Counted from the stretch's first letter, positions 36,955-46,600 are shown. The stretch: DNA of 64,000 nt from Brachybacterium faecium DSM 4810 (GCA_000023405.1 CP001643.1:2418001-2482000); one strand, 5' to 3'. Notes: a model not told the origin generated them from the letters alone. Program-made: numbers and translations.

Positions 36955-38082
36955 TCAGCGGCGCGGAGCGCCCATCACGCGGGCGAACGGCACCAGCCAG
37001 GTGTCCAGCAGCTCGAAGGTCTCTGCCTCCCCGAGCACGTCGGGCGCATCGCACCACACGGACATCGAGGCGCCCAGCACCGGGTCCGGCTCCCCCGCCG
37101 GCACCGGCGGCACATCGAGGTGGGAATCCTGGGCGGCGAGGCCCATGAACCGGCGCGGGGCGAAGGTGTCCTCGAGCAGCCCGAAGCGGCGGCGCCCGTG
37201 CGGCTCGGGCACCCCGTCGCCGGAGAGGACGAAGTAGAGCAGGTCGCCGTTCGAGTTCACCACCCGATAGCCGGAGTCGAGGTAGTCGGTGACCGACGGG
37301 GTCCATGCGCGCCAGCGGATCCACACGTCGATCACCACCTCGCGGGAGATCGGCACCAGCGGCTGCTCGGCGGCGGGGACCACGTGGTCGTTCCAGAGCA
37401 TCGGGAGGCGCCCGAGCTCGAGGGCGCGGGCGGCGAGGGCGTTGATGAACAGCGCGTAGGAGTCCAGAGCGGTCGCCTCGGCGCCGAGCTGGTCCCGAGC
37501 ATGCGCGACCAGGCTCGGGAAGCGCTCGGGGTGCTGGGCCTCCTCGTCCTCCCACGGGGCGGCGAAGTACTCGTCCCCGCCCAGGTGGATCGCCTCCCCG
37601 GGGAACATCGCCGCCGCGGCCTCGAGCAGCGCCAGGGCGAGCTCGAGCGCCTCGGGCCGGGAGATGTCCAGCCGGTCGGGGTGGAGGGTGCCGTGCCGGT
37701 CGCGGAGCTGGAGATGCTCACGGCCGTGCAGCAGCGCCCCGGCATGGGAGGGCAGGTCGATCTCGGGGATCAGGGCGATCCCGGCCGTGCGTGCCGCTGC
37801 GACGATCCGCGCCGCCTCGGCCGCATCCCAGGCGTCCTCCGCGGCGAGCTCCTCGAACCCCGGCAGGCGCACCCCCACCCGGTGGGTCTCGGTGAGATGC
37901 AGGTGCAGGGCGGTGAAGCCGAGCTCGGCCATCCGGCCGATCAATGCGATCACCCCGTCGGCGCTGAAGGCCTTGCGCCCCACGTCCAGGCTGAGCCCGG
38001 TGTACGCGGCGGTGGTCAGCCCGCTCGGCACCGGGTCCGGTGGGCGGGCATGATCCGGGGAGAGCGTCTGGGACGGCGTCAT
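36955..38082 (-). CDS. GH20 beta-N-acetylhexosaminidase, signal-less
   Basis: A 375-residue single-domain GH20 enzyme that removes terminal GlcNAc (or GalNAc). The catalytic Asp-Glu pair is in HLGGDEYF (D170-E171), with upstream LHLHLTET, IPEIDLPSHAG and downstream VIDVWIRWR and MSVWCD barrel segments. It lacks the extra N-terminal beta domain of larger GH20 enzymes and has no signal peptide, so is probably cytoplasmic. The second ATG (38082) is preferred because GAGGAG lies 4 nt upstream. It is positioned to remove the GlcNAc left after endoglycosidase cleavage. It lies 147 nt upstream of the Endo H gene. Confidence 0.9.
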   Translation of the reverse strand: MTPSQTLSPDHARPPDPVPSGLTTAAYTGLSLDVGRKAFSADGVIALIGRMAELGFTALHLHLTETHRVGVRLPGFEELAAEDAWDAAEAARIVAAARTAGIALIPEIDLPSHAGALLHGREHLQLRDRHGTLHPDRLDISRPEALELALALLEAAAAMFPGEAIHLGGDEYFAAPWEDEEAQHPERFPSLVAHARDQLGAEATALDSYALFINALAARALELGRLPMLWNDHVVPAAEQPLVPISREVVIDVWIRWRAWTPSVTDYLDSGYRVVNSNGDLLYFVLSGDGVPEPHGRRRFGLLEDTFAPRRFMGLAAQDSHLDVPPVPAGEPDPVLGASMSVWCDAPDVLGEAETFELLDTWLVPFARVMGAPRR

Positions 38083-38101
38083 GGTGCTCCTCGTCATCGG
38101 G

Positions 38102-38126
38102 GCGCGGGGGTCTTGTACGCGGGGGT
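38102..38126 (-). repeat. Direct repeat upstream of the GH20 gene
   Basis: Two exact copies of CGCGGGGGTC (38102-38111 and 38117-38126), 15 bp apart start to start, about 20-45 nt before the GH20 start. A regulator site is possible. Confidence 0.35.
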
Positions 38127-38181
38127 CACATGTCGGTGGGGCGATCCAGGAGCTCGGCGGTGCGCCGGGTCGGGGCTCCGT

Positions 38182-38763
38182 TCAGGCCCGCGGTGCGCGC
38201 AGGAAGGGGATGACCGGCAGGCGCACCTCGAGCCCCTTGGACGCCTTCACGGTGCCGACGATCGCGTAGACCGCCTCCATCACGGCGACGAGGAAGTACA
38301 GCCCGAGCACGGTGAAGACGACGCCGTTCATGACCGGTGTGAAGACGATGCCCCCGCCCCCGCTCGGGGACGGGCTGCCGGTGAGCACCCCGATCGTCAT
38401 CGAGATCGCCAGGAGCAGGGGCCAGCACAGCTGGGTCAGTCCCCAGTTCGCCGCGCGCACCCCGTTGACGGCGGCGAGCCCGCCGTGCTTGCGCTGGCCG
38501 AGCCCCACGACGAGCTGGGTGATCCCCGCGACGACCAGCCCGAGGAACGGGACCGGGATGTAGGCGAGGAAGCCGAGTGCCCAGGCGATGGTCCCGTTCC
38601 GCGGCGGCCCGGGCGGCGCAGCAGCACTCATCGGCGCGGCAGAGCCCCACGGCGCAGCAGGGCCCTGCGGCGCAGCAGAGTCCCGCGGCGCGGTGCCGTC
38701 CGGTGCGGGCGGCCCCGCCGGCTCGGGCCCCGGACCCGCCGACGGGGAGGGAAGGGTGCTCAT
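38182..38763 (-). CDS. DUF4870 membrane protein
   Basis: A 193-residue protein with a ~55-residue Pro/Ala/Gly-rich cytoplasmic N-terminus and three or four helices in a DUF4870-type arrangement (ALGFLAYIPVPFLGLVVAG, then helices near 105-125 and 140-165). The family has no known function. The ATG overlaps the pheT stop (ATGA), so it is probably co-translated with pheT, a chance operon partner as far as can be told. The product ends with a basic short tail. Confidence 0.75.
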   Translation of the reverse strand: MSTLPSPSAGPGPEPAGPPAPDGTAPRDSAAPQGPAAPWGSAAPMSAAAPPGPPRNGTIAWALGFLAYIPVPFLGLVVAGITQLVVGLGQRKHGGLAAVNGVRAANWGLTQLCWPLLLAISMTIGVLTGSPSPSGGGGIVFTPVMNGVVFTVLGLYFLVAVMEAVYAIVGTVKASKGLEVRLPVIPFLRAPRA

Positions 38764-41360
38764 GCCCGCAGCACTCCGCCGACGGCTGACTCGACCGCCG
38801 CGATGCACCGCTTCCGCGCCTCGCCGATCCGCTCGGCGGTCAGCGTGCCCTCGTCGGAGCGCAGCCGCACCGCGAAGGCGAGCGACTTCTTGCCCTCGCC
38901 GATCTGCTCACCCGTGTAGACGTCGAACAGGTGCACATCCTCGGCGAGGTCGCCGATGCCCACCACTATCGCCGCCTCCACGGCGGAGGCCGGGACGTCC
39001 TGCTCGACCACGAAGGCGAAGTCCTCCTTCGCTGGCGGGTAGGTGGAGACCGGCGCTGCCTCGATCACAGCGGGGGCGGAGGCGATGAGTGCCTCGAGAT
39101 CGAGCTCGACGGCGCTGGTGCGCGCCGGCAGCCCGATCTCCTTGATCACGGCGGGGTGCAGCTCCCCGGCGTGACCGATGACGGTGCTCTCGCCGTCGGC
39201 GGCGAGGACCCGCAGCTCCCCGGCGCGGCCCGGATGGAAGGGGGCGTGTTCAGCCTGCCGCACCTCGATCCGGGTGCCGACGGCGGCCGCGGCACGGCGC
39301 GCGACCTCGAAGGCGTCGGCCCAGCCCCAGGGAGCGGGGTCGCCCAGCCAGGAGCCGGGGCCGGAGGGGCCGCCGACGACCGCCGCCAGGGCGCTGGTCT
39401 CAGCAGGGAGGGTCTCCTCGACCGCCGCCAGCTCCGCCTCGGAGGGGCGCTGCGCCGCCGACGGGATCGGCGTGGGGGCGTCCGTCGTGCGAGCGCGAGA
39501 GGTGGTGGCGTGCTGGAAGATCGCCACCGACTCCTCGCCCCGGCCGAGGTTCCGCCGGGCCACCGGCAGCAGGGTCTGCAGCAGCGAGGTGCGCATCAGC
39601 GGCTCGTCGTCGGACAGCGGATTCAGCAGACGCACCGCAGAGCGGCGCTCATCGTCGGCCGCGTAGCGCAGGGTGTCGAAGACCCCCGCGCCGATGAACG
39701 GGGCGGAGGCGACCTCGGTGAGACCGGCCTCGGCCAGCGCACGGCCGGCAGCGCGGTGCCCCTGCTGGCCGCGGGTGAGCCCGCGCCCGCCCGGGGCGGT
39801 GGGCAGGAGGGAGGGGATCTTGTCGTAGCCGACCAGGCGGGCGATCTCCTCGACCAGGTCCTCGCGGATGGTGAGGTCCGGGCGCCAGCTCGGCGGGGTC
39901 ACGCGCAGCGACTCGCCGCCGAGCTCCTCGAGCGTGCAGCCGATGGTCTCGAGGCTGTCGCGCACCTGCGCGGGCGTGTAGGCGATGCCCACGAGCCGTT
40001 CCGCAGCGTCGAGGGGCAGCTCGATCGGTGCCGGCGGGGCGATCACGCCCTCATCGGTGAGGCGGGTGTCGATCTCCCCGCCGCCGTGCTCGACGATCAG
40101 CCGGGCCGCGCGCAGCGCCGCGGCCAGCGGCAGCTGCGGGTCGACGCCGCGCTCGAAGCGCTTGGCCGCCTCGGAGGGCAGCCGGTGCCGGCGTGCGGTG
40201 CGGGCCACGGTGATGGCCTGGAAGGTCGCGGCCTCCAGCAGGATGTCGGTGGTGGTCTCGGAGACCTCGGTGGACTCCCCGCCCATCACCCCGGCGAGCC
40301 CCAGCACGCGGGCCCCGTCCCCGCCCTCGCTGTCGGTGATCAGCAGATCCTCCGGATCGAGGGTGCGGGTGACGTCGTCGAGCGTGGTGAGCTCCTCGCC
40401 GGCGCGGGCGCGGCGCACCACGATCGGGGCGACGAGCTTCTGCGCGTCGTAGGCGTGCAGCGGCTGGCCGAGATCCAGCATCACGTAGTTGGTGACGTCG
40501 ACGATCAGGGAGATCGGGCGCATCCCGGCCTGGGTGAGGCGTCGGGCCATCCAGCGCGGGGTCTGCGCGGTCGGGTCCACGCCGGTCACGCCGACGGCCA
40601 CGAAGCGGGAGCAGCCCTCCCCGCCGCGCAGCGGGGAATCGTCCTGCAAGCGGATCTCCACTCCCCCGCCGGCGCTCTCCGGCAGCGGGATCTCCGCCAC
40701 CGGGTCTGTGTACGCGGCACCGGTCGAGTGGGAGTACTCGCGGGCCACGCCGCGCAGGGAGAAGCAGTAGCCGCGGTCCGGGGTCACGTTGATCTCGACG
40801 ACCTCGTCGGCGAGCCCGAGCAGCGCGATCGCGTCATCGCCCGGCTCCGCGGTGAGACCCGCCCCGTGCCCGCGGCCGAGCACGATGATGCCGTCCTCGC
40901 CCGCCGGGTCCGGGCCGAGCCCCAGCTCCTCGCCGGAGCAGATCATGCCGTCGGAGACATGGCCGTACGTCTTCCGCGCCGCGATCGCGAAGTCGCCGGG
41001 CAGCACGGTCCCGGGCAGCGAGACGACCACCAGATCGCCCGGGGCGAAGTTGTGCGCGCCGCAGACGATGCCGCGGCTGGGGCGCTCCTGGCCGGGCTGG
41101 GGATCCTTGGGGTTGTCGGCGTCCTCGTTGTGCTCGGGGCCGACGTCGACGCGCACCCAGTTGATGGTCTTGCCGTTCTTCTGCGGCTCGCCCACGAGCT
41201 CGAGCACGCGGCCCACCACGAGCGGGCCGGTCACCTGGGCGCCGAAGATGCCCTCCTCCTCGAGGCCGACGGAGACCAGCGCGGCCGCGACGGACTCGGC
41301 GCTGGTGCCCTCGGGCAGTGCGGTGTGCTCGGCGAGCCAGGTCAGGGGAATGCGGGGCAT
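38760..41360 (-). CDS. pheT: Phenylalanyl-tRNA synthetase beta subunit
   Basis: An 866-residue beta subunit of the alpha2-beta2 enzyme. The start is ATG 41360 (MPRIPLTWLAEH), one base after the pheS stop; a longer open frame upstream is in pheS and not used. In order: N-terminal tRNA-binding (EMAP-like) domain at about 40-165, B3/B4 editing domain (about 210-400), B5 domain, catalytic-like fold, and the C-terminal anticodon-binding domain (ferredoxin-like, about 775-866, VSTYPPAKEDFAFVVE). Length fits the family. Confidence 0.96.
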   Translation of the reverse strand: MPRIPLTWLAEHTALPEGTSAESVAAALVSVGLEEEGIFGAQVTGPLVVGRVLELVGEPQKNGKTINWVRVDVGPEHNEDADNPKDPQPGQERPSRGIVCGAHNFAPGDLVVVSLPGTVLPGDFAIAARKTYGHVSDGMICSGEELGLGPDPAGEDGIIVLGRGHGAGLTAEPGDDAIALLGLADEVVEINVTPDRGYCFSLRGVAREYSHSTGAAYTDPVAEIPLPESAGGGVEIRLQDDSPLRGGEGCSRFVAVGVTGVDPTAQTPRWMARRLTQAGMRPISLIVDVTNYVMLDLGQPLHAYDAQKLVAPIVVRRARAGEELTTLDDVTRTLDPEDLLITDSEGGDGARVLGLAGVMGGESTEVSETTTDILLEAATFQAITVARTARRHRLPSEAAKRFERGVDPQLPLAAALRAARLIVEHGGGEIDTRLTDEGVIAPPAPIELPLDAAERLVGIAYTPAQVRDSLETIGCTLEELGGESLRVTPPSWRPDLTIREDLVEEIARLVGYDKIPSLLPTAPGGRGLTRGQQGHRAAGRALAEAGLTEVASAPFIGAGVFDTLRYAADDERRSAVRLLNPLSDDEPLMRTSLLQTLLPVARRNLGRGEESVAIFQHATTSRARTTDAPTPIPSAAQRPSEAELAAVEETLPAETSALAAVVGGPSGPGSWLGDPAPWGWADAFEVARRAAAAVGTRIEVRQAEHAPFHPGRAGELRVLAADGESTVIGHAGELHPAVIKEIGLPARTSAVELDLEALIASAPAVIEAAPVSTYPPAKEDFAFVVEQDVPASAVEAAIVVGIGDLAEDVHLFDVYTGEQIGEGKKSLAFAVRLRSDEGTLTAERIGEARKRCIAAVESAVGGVLRA

Positions 41361-41361
41361 G

Positions 41362-42468
41362 TCAGATCTCCGTCCCGTAGTGCTGGGAGAAGCGGACGTC
41401 GCCCTCCACGATGTCGTGCATGTCGGGCACCCCGTTGCGCAGCATGAGGATGCGCTCGATGCCGAGGCCGAAGGCGAAGCCCTGGTGCTCCTCCGGGTCC
41501 ACGCCCACGGCGCGCAGCACGGCGGGGTTGACCATGCCGCAGCCGCCCATCTCGATCCAGCCGGTGCCGCCGCAGACCCGGCAGCCCGGATCCGCCTCGT
41601 GGTCGAGGCCGTTCCGCGCCTCGCAGGAGAAGCAGCGGAAGTCCATCTCGGCGCTCGGCTCGGTGAAGGGGAAGTAGCTGGGGCGCAGGCGGGTGACCGG
41701 CTCGCCGCCGAACAGCGCCTTCGCCAGGGTGTCCAGGGTGCCCACGAGGTGCGCCATCGTGAGGCCCTTGTCGATCGCGAGACCCTCGACCTGGTGGAAC
41801 ACCGGGGTGTGGGTGGCGTCGAGCTCATCGGTGCGGAACACGGTGCCCGGGCACGCGATGTACAGCGGCACCCCGCGCTCGAGCAGGGCACGGGCCTGCA
41901 CCGGCGAGGTGTGGGTGCGCAGCACGCGGCCGGATCCCTCGGGCGCGACGTAGAAGGTGTCCTGCATCTGCCGCGCCGGATGGTCGGCGTCGAAGTTCAG
42001 GGCGTCGAAGTTGAACCACTCCGCCTCGATCTCGGGCCCCTCGGCGATCTCCCAGCCCATGCCCACGAAGACGTCCTCGATGCGGTGGCGCAGCGTGGTC
42101 AGCGGATGCGCGGCGCCGCGCGGCCGACGATCCGTGGGCAGGGTGACGTCCACGGTCTCCGCGGCGAGGGCAGCCTCCTCCTCCGCGGCTGCGAGCTCCT
42201 GCTGGCGCGCGGCGAGCTGCTTCTGGACGCGGCCCTTGCCCTGGCCCACGAGCTTGCCGGCCGCGGCCTTCTGCTCCTTGGGGAGGTCCTTGATGGCGCG
42301 GTTCGCGCTCGAGAGCACGCTGGCATCGCCCACGTGCTCGATGCGGACCTGCTTGAGCTCGGCGGTGGTGGCGGCCGCGGCGATCGCGGCGAGGGCGGCA
42401 TCGACGGCGTCGCCGATGGTCGCCTCGTCGATGACCGGGGCGGCGGGAGTCGAGGATGACTCGGACAC
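41362..42468 (-). CDS. pheS: Phenylalanyl-tRNA synthetase alpha subunit
   Basis: A 368-residue class II catalytic subunit. An N-terminal coiled-coil tRNA-binding arm (about 60-110) is followed by motif 1-3 elements: RTHTSPVQAR, GTVFRTDELDATHTPVFHQVEGL (motif 2 region), and GFAFGLGIERILML (motif 3). A Cys-containing CFSCEARNG...CRVCGGTGW stretch (about 270-295) occurs at a position where many actinobacterial PheS proteins have the same type of insertion. The GTG at 42468 is the best in-frame start before conserved sequence; its ribosome-binding site is weak (GAAAG). Confidence 0.94.
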   Translation of the reverse strand: MSESSSTPAAPVIDEATIGDAVDAALAAIAAAATTAELKQVRIEHVGDASVLSSANRAIKDLPKEQKAAAGKLVGQGKGRVQKQLAARQQELAAAEEEAALAAETVDVTLPTDRRPRGAAHPLTTLRHRIEDVFVGMGWEIAEGPEIEAEWFNFDALNFDADHPARQMQDTFYVAPEGSGRVLRTHTSPVQARALLERGVPLYIACPGTVFRTDELDATHTPVFHQVEGLAIDKGLTMAHLVGTLDTLAKALFGGEPVTRLRPSYFPFTEPSAEMDFRCFSCEARNGLDHEADPGCRVCGGTGWIEMGGCGMVNPAVLRAVGVDPEEHQGFAFGLGIERILMLRNGVPDMHDIVEGDVRFSQHYGTEI

Positions 42469-42542
42469 GGGTATCGCTTTCGTCCGGGGGCAGGAGGGTG
42501 CGGGTGCCGCGGGGCGGGACTGCGGCGCGGGCACCGCGGACC

Positions 42543-42548
42543 ATTCTA
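42543..42548 (-). promoter_or_regulatory. pheST -10 box
   Basis: Minus-strand TAGAAT, with CGACGC about 17 nt upstream as a weak -35. Predicted start near 42536, leader about 68 nt. Confidence 0.5.
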
Positions 42549-42665
42549 GGAGGCGCGGGCAGATCGCGTCGGCCGCGTCCTCCGCGACGGTGCCGAGCCC
42601 TCCGGAGCGGCGCGGAGCGTCCCGGGAGCTCAGGCCCTGGCGAGACTGCCCGCCCTGCTCACGGC

Positions 42666-42671
42666 TAGGCT
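42666..42671 (+). promoter_or_regulatory. -10 box of the mycothiol dehydrogenase fusion gene
   Basis: TAGGCT, predicted start near 42678, followed by AGGAGG at 42693 and the ATG at 42704. The -35 region is weak. Confidence 0.5.
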
Positions 42672-42703
42672 GACCATGAACCCCGACCTCGAAGGAGGCC
42701 AGC

Positions 42704-44428
42704 ATGTCCTGGACCGTCAAGGGCGTCGTCGCCCGCGCAGAGAAGCAGCCGGCAGAGCTGCTCGACATCATCATCCCCGACCCCGGGCCGAACGATGTCG
42801 TGGTCGACATCGAGGCGACCGGCGTCTGCCACACCGACCTCTCCTACCGCGACGGCGGCATCAACGACGAGTTCCCCTTCCTCCTGGGGCATGAATCCGC
42901 CGGTCGCGTCTCCGCGATCGGCGAGGACGTCACCCATGTGGAGATCGGCGATTACGTGGTGCTCAACTGGCGTGCCGTCTGCGGCGAGTGCCGGGCCTGC
43001 AAGAAGGGCGTGCAGCAGTACTGCTTCTCGACCTTCAACGCCTCGACGCCGATGACGCTCACCGATGGCACGGAGCTGACCGCCGCGCTCGGCATCGGCT
43101 CCTTCGCCGAGAAGACCCTGGTCCACGAGGGCCAGTGCACGAAGGTCTCCGAGGACGCCCCCGCCGAGGTGGCCGGGCTGCTGGGCTGCGGCGTGATGGC
43201 CGGCATCGGTGCAGCGATCAACACCGGCGGCGTGCAGCGCGGCGAGTCCCTCGCGGTGATCGGCCTGGGCGGCGTGGGCTGCGCGGCGATCGCCGGGGCG
43301 ACGCTCGCCGGCGCCACCACCATCATCGGCCTGGACGTCGACGAGCAGAAGCTCGAGGCCGCGAAGGAGCTGGGCGCCACCCACACCCTGCACACCAAGG
43401 GGCTCTCCCCGCAGCAGGTGGCCGAGAAGGTCCAGGAGCTCACCGGCGGCTTCGGCGCGGACGTGGTCGTGGACGCCGTCGGCATCCCGCAGACCTACGA
43501 GACCGCGTTCTACGCCCGCGACCTCGCCGGCCGTGTGGTGCTCGTGGGCGTCCCGCATCCGGACGCCGAGCTGACCCTCCCGCTCGCCGACGTGTTCGGC
43601 CGGGGCGGGGCGCTGAAGTCCTCCTGGTACGGCGACTGCCTGCCCGAGCGCGACTTCCCGTACCTGATCGACCTGTTCCTGCAGGGACGGCTGCCGCTGG
43701 ATCGCTTCGTCACCGGCCGCACCGACCTCGCCGGCGTCGACGCGGCGCTGGACAGCCTGCACGAGGGCGCGAATCTGCGCACCGTGGCGGAGGTGGCCCG
43801 GTCCCGAGCGACCGCGCGGCTCTCCCATGCCGTCACCTCCGGCACCTTCAGCCTGGACGGCGAGACCCACGAGGTGGACAACAACGTGTGGGTGCTCGGC
43901 GATGACGAGCAGTGCGTCGTCTTCGATGCGCCGCACGACGTCGCGACCGTCGAGGAGCTCGTCGGCGACCGGGAGTGCGTGGGCATCCTGCTCACCCACG
44001 CCCACGACGATCACGTGCAGTTCGCTCCGGAGCTCTCCGAGGCGCTCGAGGCCCCGCTCCTGCTGAACCCCGCCGATCGCGAGGTCTGGCAGCTCACCCA
44101 CGGGGATCTTCCGTGGGACGACGACGTGGCCGACGGCGACATGTTCACCATCGCCGGGGTGCACCTCGAGGCGCTCCACACCCCGGGCCACTCCCCTGGC
44201 TCCACCTGCTACTACTCCGAGGAGCTGGGTGCCGTCTTCACCGGCGACACCCTGTTCCAGGGCGGCCCCGGTGCGACCGGGCGCTCCTTCTCGTCCCGCG
44301 AGACGATCGAGGAGTCGGTGCGGGAGCGGCTGTTCGCGCTGCCGGACGACACGGTGGTCCACACCGGCCACGGGCCGGACACCACCATCGGTGCGGAGAA
44401 GAGGGCGGCGCGGGGCGACTGGCTCTGA
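42704..44428 (+). CDS. Fusion: S-(hydroxymethyl)mycothiol dehydrogenase + MBL-fold hydrolase
   Basis: A 574-residue two-enzyme protein. Residues 1-~362 are a zinc alcohol dehydrogenase of the MscR type: catalytic zinc ligands C42 and H63/E64, structural zinc cysteines C93/C96/C99/C107, NAD-binding GLGGVG (187-192). It should oxidise hydroxymethyl-mycothiol (formaldehyde adduct) to S-formylmycothiol. Residues ~372-574 are a metallo-beta-lactamase fold: THAHDDH (431-437), HTPGHSPGS (492-500), TGDTLF (513-518), HTGHGP. The two halves are usually separate neighbouring genes in actinobacteria; here they are in one uninterrupted frame with a short linker. The hydrolase may release formate from S-formylmycothiol (inference). 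Strong AGGAGG before the ATG. Confidence 0.9.
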   Translation: MSWTVKGVVARAEKQPAELLDIIIPDPGPNDVVVDIEATGVCHTDLSYRDGGINDEFPFLLGHESAGRVSAIGEDVTHVEIGDYVVLNWRAVCGECRACKKGVQQYCFSTFNASTPMTLTDGTELTAALGIGSFAEKTLVHEGQCTKVSEDAPAEVAGLLGCGVMAGIGAAINTGGVQRGESLAVIGLGGVGCAAIAGATLAGATTIIGLDVDEQKLEAAKELGATHTLHTKGLSPQQVAEKVQELTGGFGADVVVDAVGIPQTYETAFYARDLAGRVVLVGVPHPDAELTLPLADVFGRGGALKSSWYGDCLPERDFPYLIDLFLQGRLPLDRFVTGRTDLAGVDAALDSLHEGANLRTVAEVARSRATARLSHAVTSGTFSLDGETHEVDNNVWVLGDDEQCVVFDAPHDVATVEELVGDRECVGILLTHAHDDHVQFAPELSEALEAPLLLNPADREVWQLTHGDLPWDDDVADGDMFTIAGVHLEALHTPGHSPGSTCYYSEELGAVFTGDTLFQGGPGATGRSFSSRETIEESVRERLFALPDDTVVHTGHGPDTTIGAEKRAARGDWL

Positions 44429-44487
44429 GTCCTCCCCGCCTCTCGCGGTGAGCGGCTCCGGCGCGCTCGATGTCGCGGGAGGAGCCC

Positions 44488-44526
44488 AGGACGGCGGCGG
44501 TCACCTGCGGTGGCCGCCGCCGTCCT
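44488..44526. terminator. Convergent terminator
   Basis: A perfect 13-bp stem (AGGACGGCGGCGG / CCGCCGCCGTCCT) with a 13-nt loop, between the fusion gene and ctaG, which converge. Confidence 0.8.
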
Positions 44527-44584
44527 GCATGCTGTGCACGCCCGGGGAGGCGCCGAGGTCGCTCGCCCCCGGCAGGCCCCGAGG

Positions 44585-46600
44585 TCAGTCGCGGGGGCCG
44601 GTCTCCTCCGGCGGCTCGCTCTCCTGCGCTTCGGGGGCGGGGCTCTCGCCGCGCAGGCTCGCGAGGTAGGCGTTGTAGGCCGCGAGCTCGGCGCCGCCGT
44701 CCCGCTCCGCCTTGCGGTCGTACTGGCGGGCGCGGCGATCGTCGGACTGCATCCACAGCACCGCGACGATGATCGCGTAGCCGAGGGTCGGCACCTCCGA
44801 GATCGCCCACATGATCGTCCCGCCGCGGGTCTGGATCAGCTCGAGCCGCTCGGTGGGGTACATGCCCAGGTCGAGATACCAGTGCTCCGCCACCAGCCAG
44901 GTGGCCGAGACCAGCGCCACCCCGAAGAAGGCGTGGAACGCGAGGGTCACCAGCAGGGTGATCAGCTTCAGCACGGGGTTGATCGGCCTGGTGGAGGGGT
45001 CGATGCCGATCAGCACCCAGGCGAACAGGTACCCCGAGGCCAGGAAGTGCACCGTCATCAGCGTGTGCCCGAGGTGGTGGTACATCGCCAGCTCGAACAG
45101 CGGCGAGAAGTAGAAGATGACCAGCGAGCCGGCGAAGATCAGGCCCGCCACCGGCGGGGCGCTCAGCACGCGCGAATAGCCGGAGTGCAGCGCTGCGAGC
45201 ACCCATTCGCGGATCCCCCGGGACCCGTCCGTGCGCGGTGTCACCGCGCGGGACAGCAGCGTCACGGGGGCGCCGAGCGCCCACAGCGGCGGGACGATCA
45301 TCATCATCGCCATGTGCTGGATCATGTGCGCGTCGAAGCGGAACTTGCCCCAGGCCGCCGCACCGCCGTTCATCACCCAGGCGAAGGCGAGGCAGCCGGC
45401 GAGGAAGGCCGCGGTGCGGTGCCACTGCCAGGCGTCGCCGCGGCGCGCCAGGCGCACGGCTCCGAGGATGTACGCGCCGGCCATGGCGACCGCGAGGGCC
45501 AGCGCGATCCAGTCCGGCTGGAACTCGGTGAACATCGTCAGCGGGCTGAACTCGCGCTTGGGCGGGAGGAACCCGGCCAGGGACAGCACCCGCAGATCGC
45601 CGACGGCCGGGATCTCCTGCGGCACCGGCGGGGCGGAGCGGCCCAGGGCGATCGACGCCCCGATCACCACGGCCATCAGCAGACCCTCGGTGGCGGCCAG
45701 GTGGCGGAAGCGCACGCGATCGCCGAGGCGGCGGCGCTGCAGCGCCCCGAACACCGCCAGCACCGTGAGCCCGATCGTCTTGGCGAGCACCACCCGCCCG
45801 TACCCGGTGGTCAGCAGGTCCGTCCAGTCGGACAGCCGGATCCAGGCGCTGATGAGGCCGCTGAGCGCGAGGGAGACGACCGAGGCGAGCGCCCAGGGCG
45901 AGAAGCGGCGGATCGTGACGGCGAGCGTCGCATCCTCCATGCGGGGCGCGAGCAGAGCGATGAGCAGCAGCCCGCCGGCCCAGACGGAGACCGCCACGAG
46001 GTGCAGGGCCATGGCGTTGACCGCGTTGATGTGATCCAGGCTCGCACCGGCGTGACCGGCCAGGCCCAGCGCCCCGGTGCCGATCCCGGCGAAGGCCAGC
46101 CCCCAGCAGGCCAGCACGGTGGAGCGGGCGAGGGCATAGGCGAGGGTGGTGGCCGCGGCGAAGACGACCACGCCCATCTGCAGCCGTCCCAGGGCGCCGC
46201 CCATCGCGATGTCCCAGACGTTCAGCCCGGCGCCGGCACCGGTCGCCTCGAGACCTCCCAGCGGGATCTGGGCGAGAGCGGCGACCGTCCACAGCAGCGC
46301 TCCGGCGGCGCCGAGTCGCACGGTGCGGCGGCGCAGCGGGTCGAGGGGGGTCACCTCGCGCCGCCCGGGGCCGGGCAGCAGCAGCACGGCGGTCCCGCCG
46401 GCACCGATGGCGAGCACGAGCCCGAGGTGGTGCAGCGCCCGCACGACCGGCAGGCCCCAGGTCACCAGCGGCGAGGCGGGGACCAGCGAGGCGGGGGCCA
46501 GGGCACCGGTCGCGGCCATGCCGACGAGGGCGGCGGCGACAGTGAGGAGCAGCAGGAGGGGGATGAAGAGCGCGCCCGCGCGCCGGGACGTGGTGATCAT
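44585..46600 (-). CDS. CopD/CtaG fusion: copper uptake/cytochrome oxidase assembly membrane protein
   Basis: A 671-residue polytopic protein with about 14 helices. The N-terminal half (to ~330) looks like a CopD-type copper resistance domain; the C-terminal half (~365-620) is the CtaG (caa3_CtaG) type, with His/Met-rich stretches FDAHMIQHMAMMM, MYHHLGHTLMTVHF and AFHAFFGVAL that could hold copper. The last ~50 residues are a polar cytoplasmic tail. This arrangement is common in actinobacteria and probably supplies copper to cytochrome oxidase. Its ATG overlaps the stop of the methyltransferase gene. Confidence 0.88.
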   Translation of the reverse strand: MITTSRRAGALFIPLLLLLTVAAALVGMAATGALAPASLVPASPLVTWGLPVVRALHHLGLVLAIGAGGTAVLLLPGPGRREVTPLDPLRRRTVRLGAAGALLWTVAALAQIPLGGLEATGAGAGLNVWDIAMGGALGRLQMGVVVFAAATTLAYALARSTVLACWGLAFAGIGTGALGLAGHAGASLDHINAVNAMALHLVAVSVWAGGLLLIALLAPRMEDATLAVTIRRFSPWALASVVSLALSGLISAWIRLSDWTDLLTTGYGRVVLAKTIGLTVLAVFGALQRRRLGDRVRFRHLAATEGLLMAVVIGASIALGRSAPPVPQEIPAVGDLRVLSLAGFLPPKREFSPLTMFTEFQPDWIALALAVAMAGAYILGAVRLARRGDAWQWHRTAAFLAGCLAFAWVMNGGAAAWGKFRFDAHMIQHMAMMMIVPPLWALGAPVTLLSRAVTPRTDGSRGIREWVLAALHSGYSRVLSAPPVAGLIFAGSLVIFYFSPLFELAMYHHLGHTLMTVHFLASGYLFAWVLIGIDPSTRPINPVLKLITLLVTLAFHAFFGVALVSATWLVAEHWYLDLGMYPTERLELIQTRGGTIMWAISEVPTLGYAIIVAVLWMQSDDRRARQYDRKAERDGGAELAAYNAYLASLRGESPAPEAQESEPPEETGPRD

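Noticed and set aside
43770..43850. Two separate genes instead of a dehydrogenase-hydrolase fusion
   Set aside because: The frame is uninterrupted and I see no stop codon and no ribosome-binding site with a start codon ahead of the hydrolase half; only a sequencing error could separate them.
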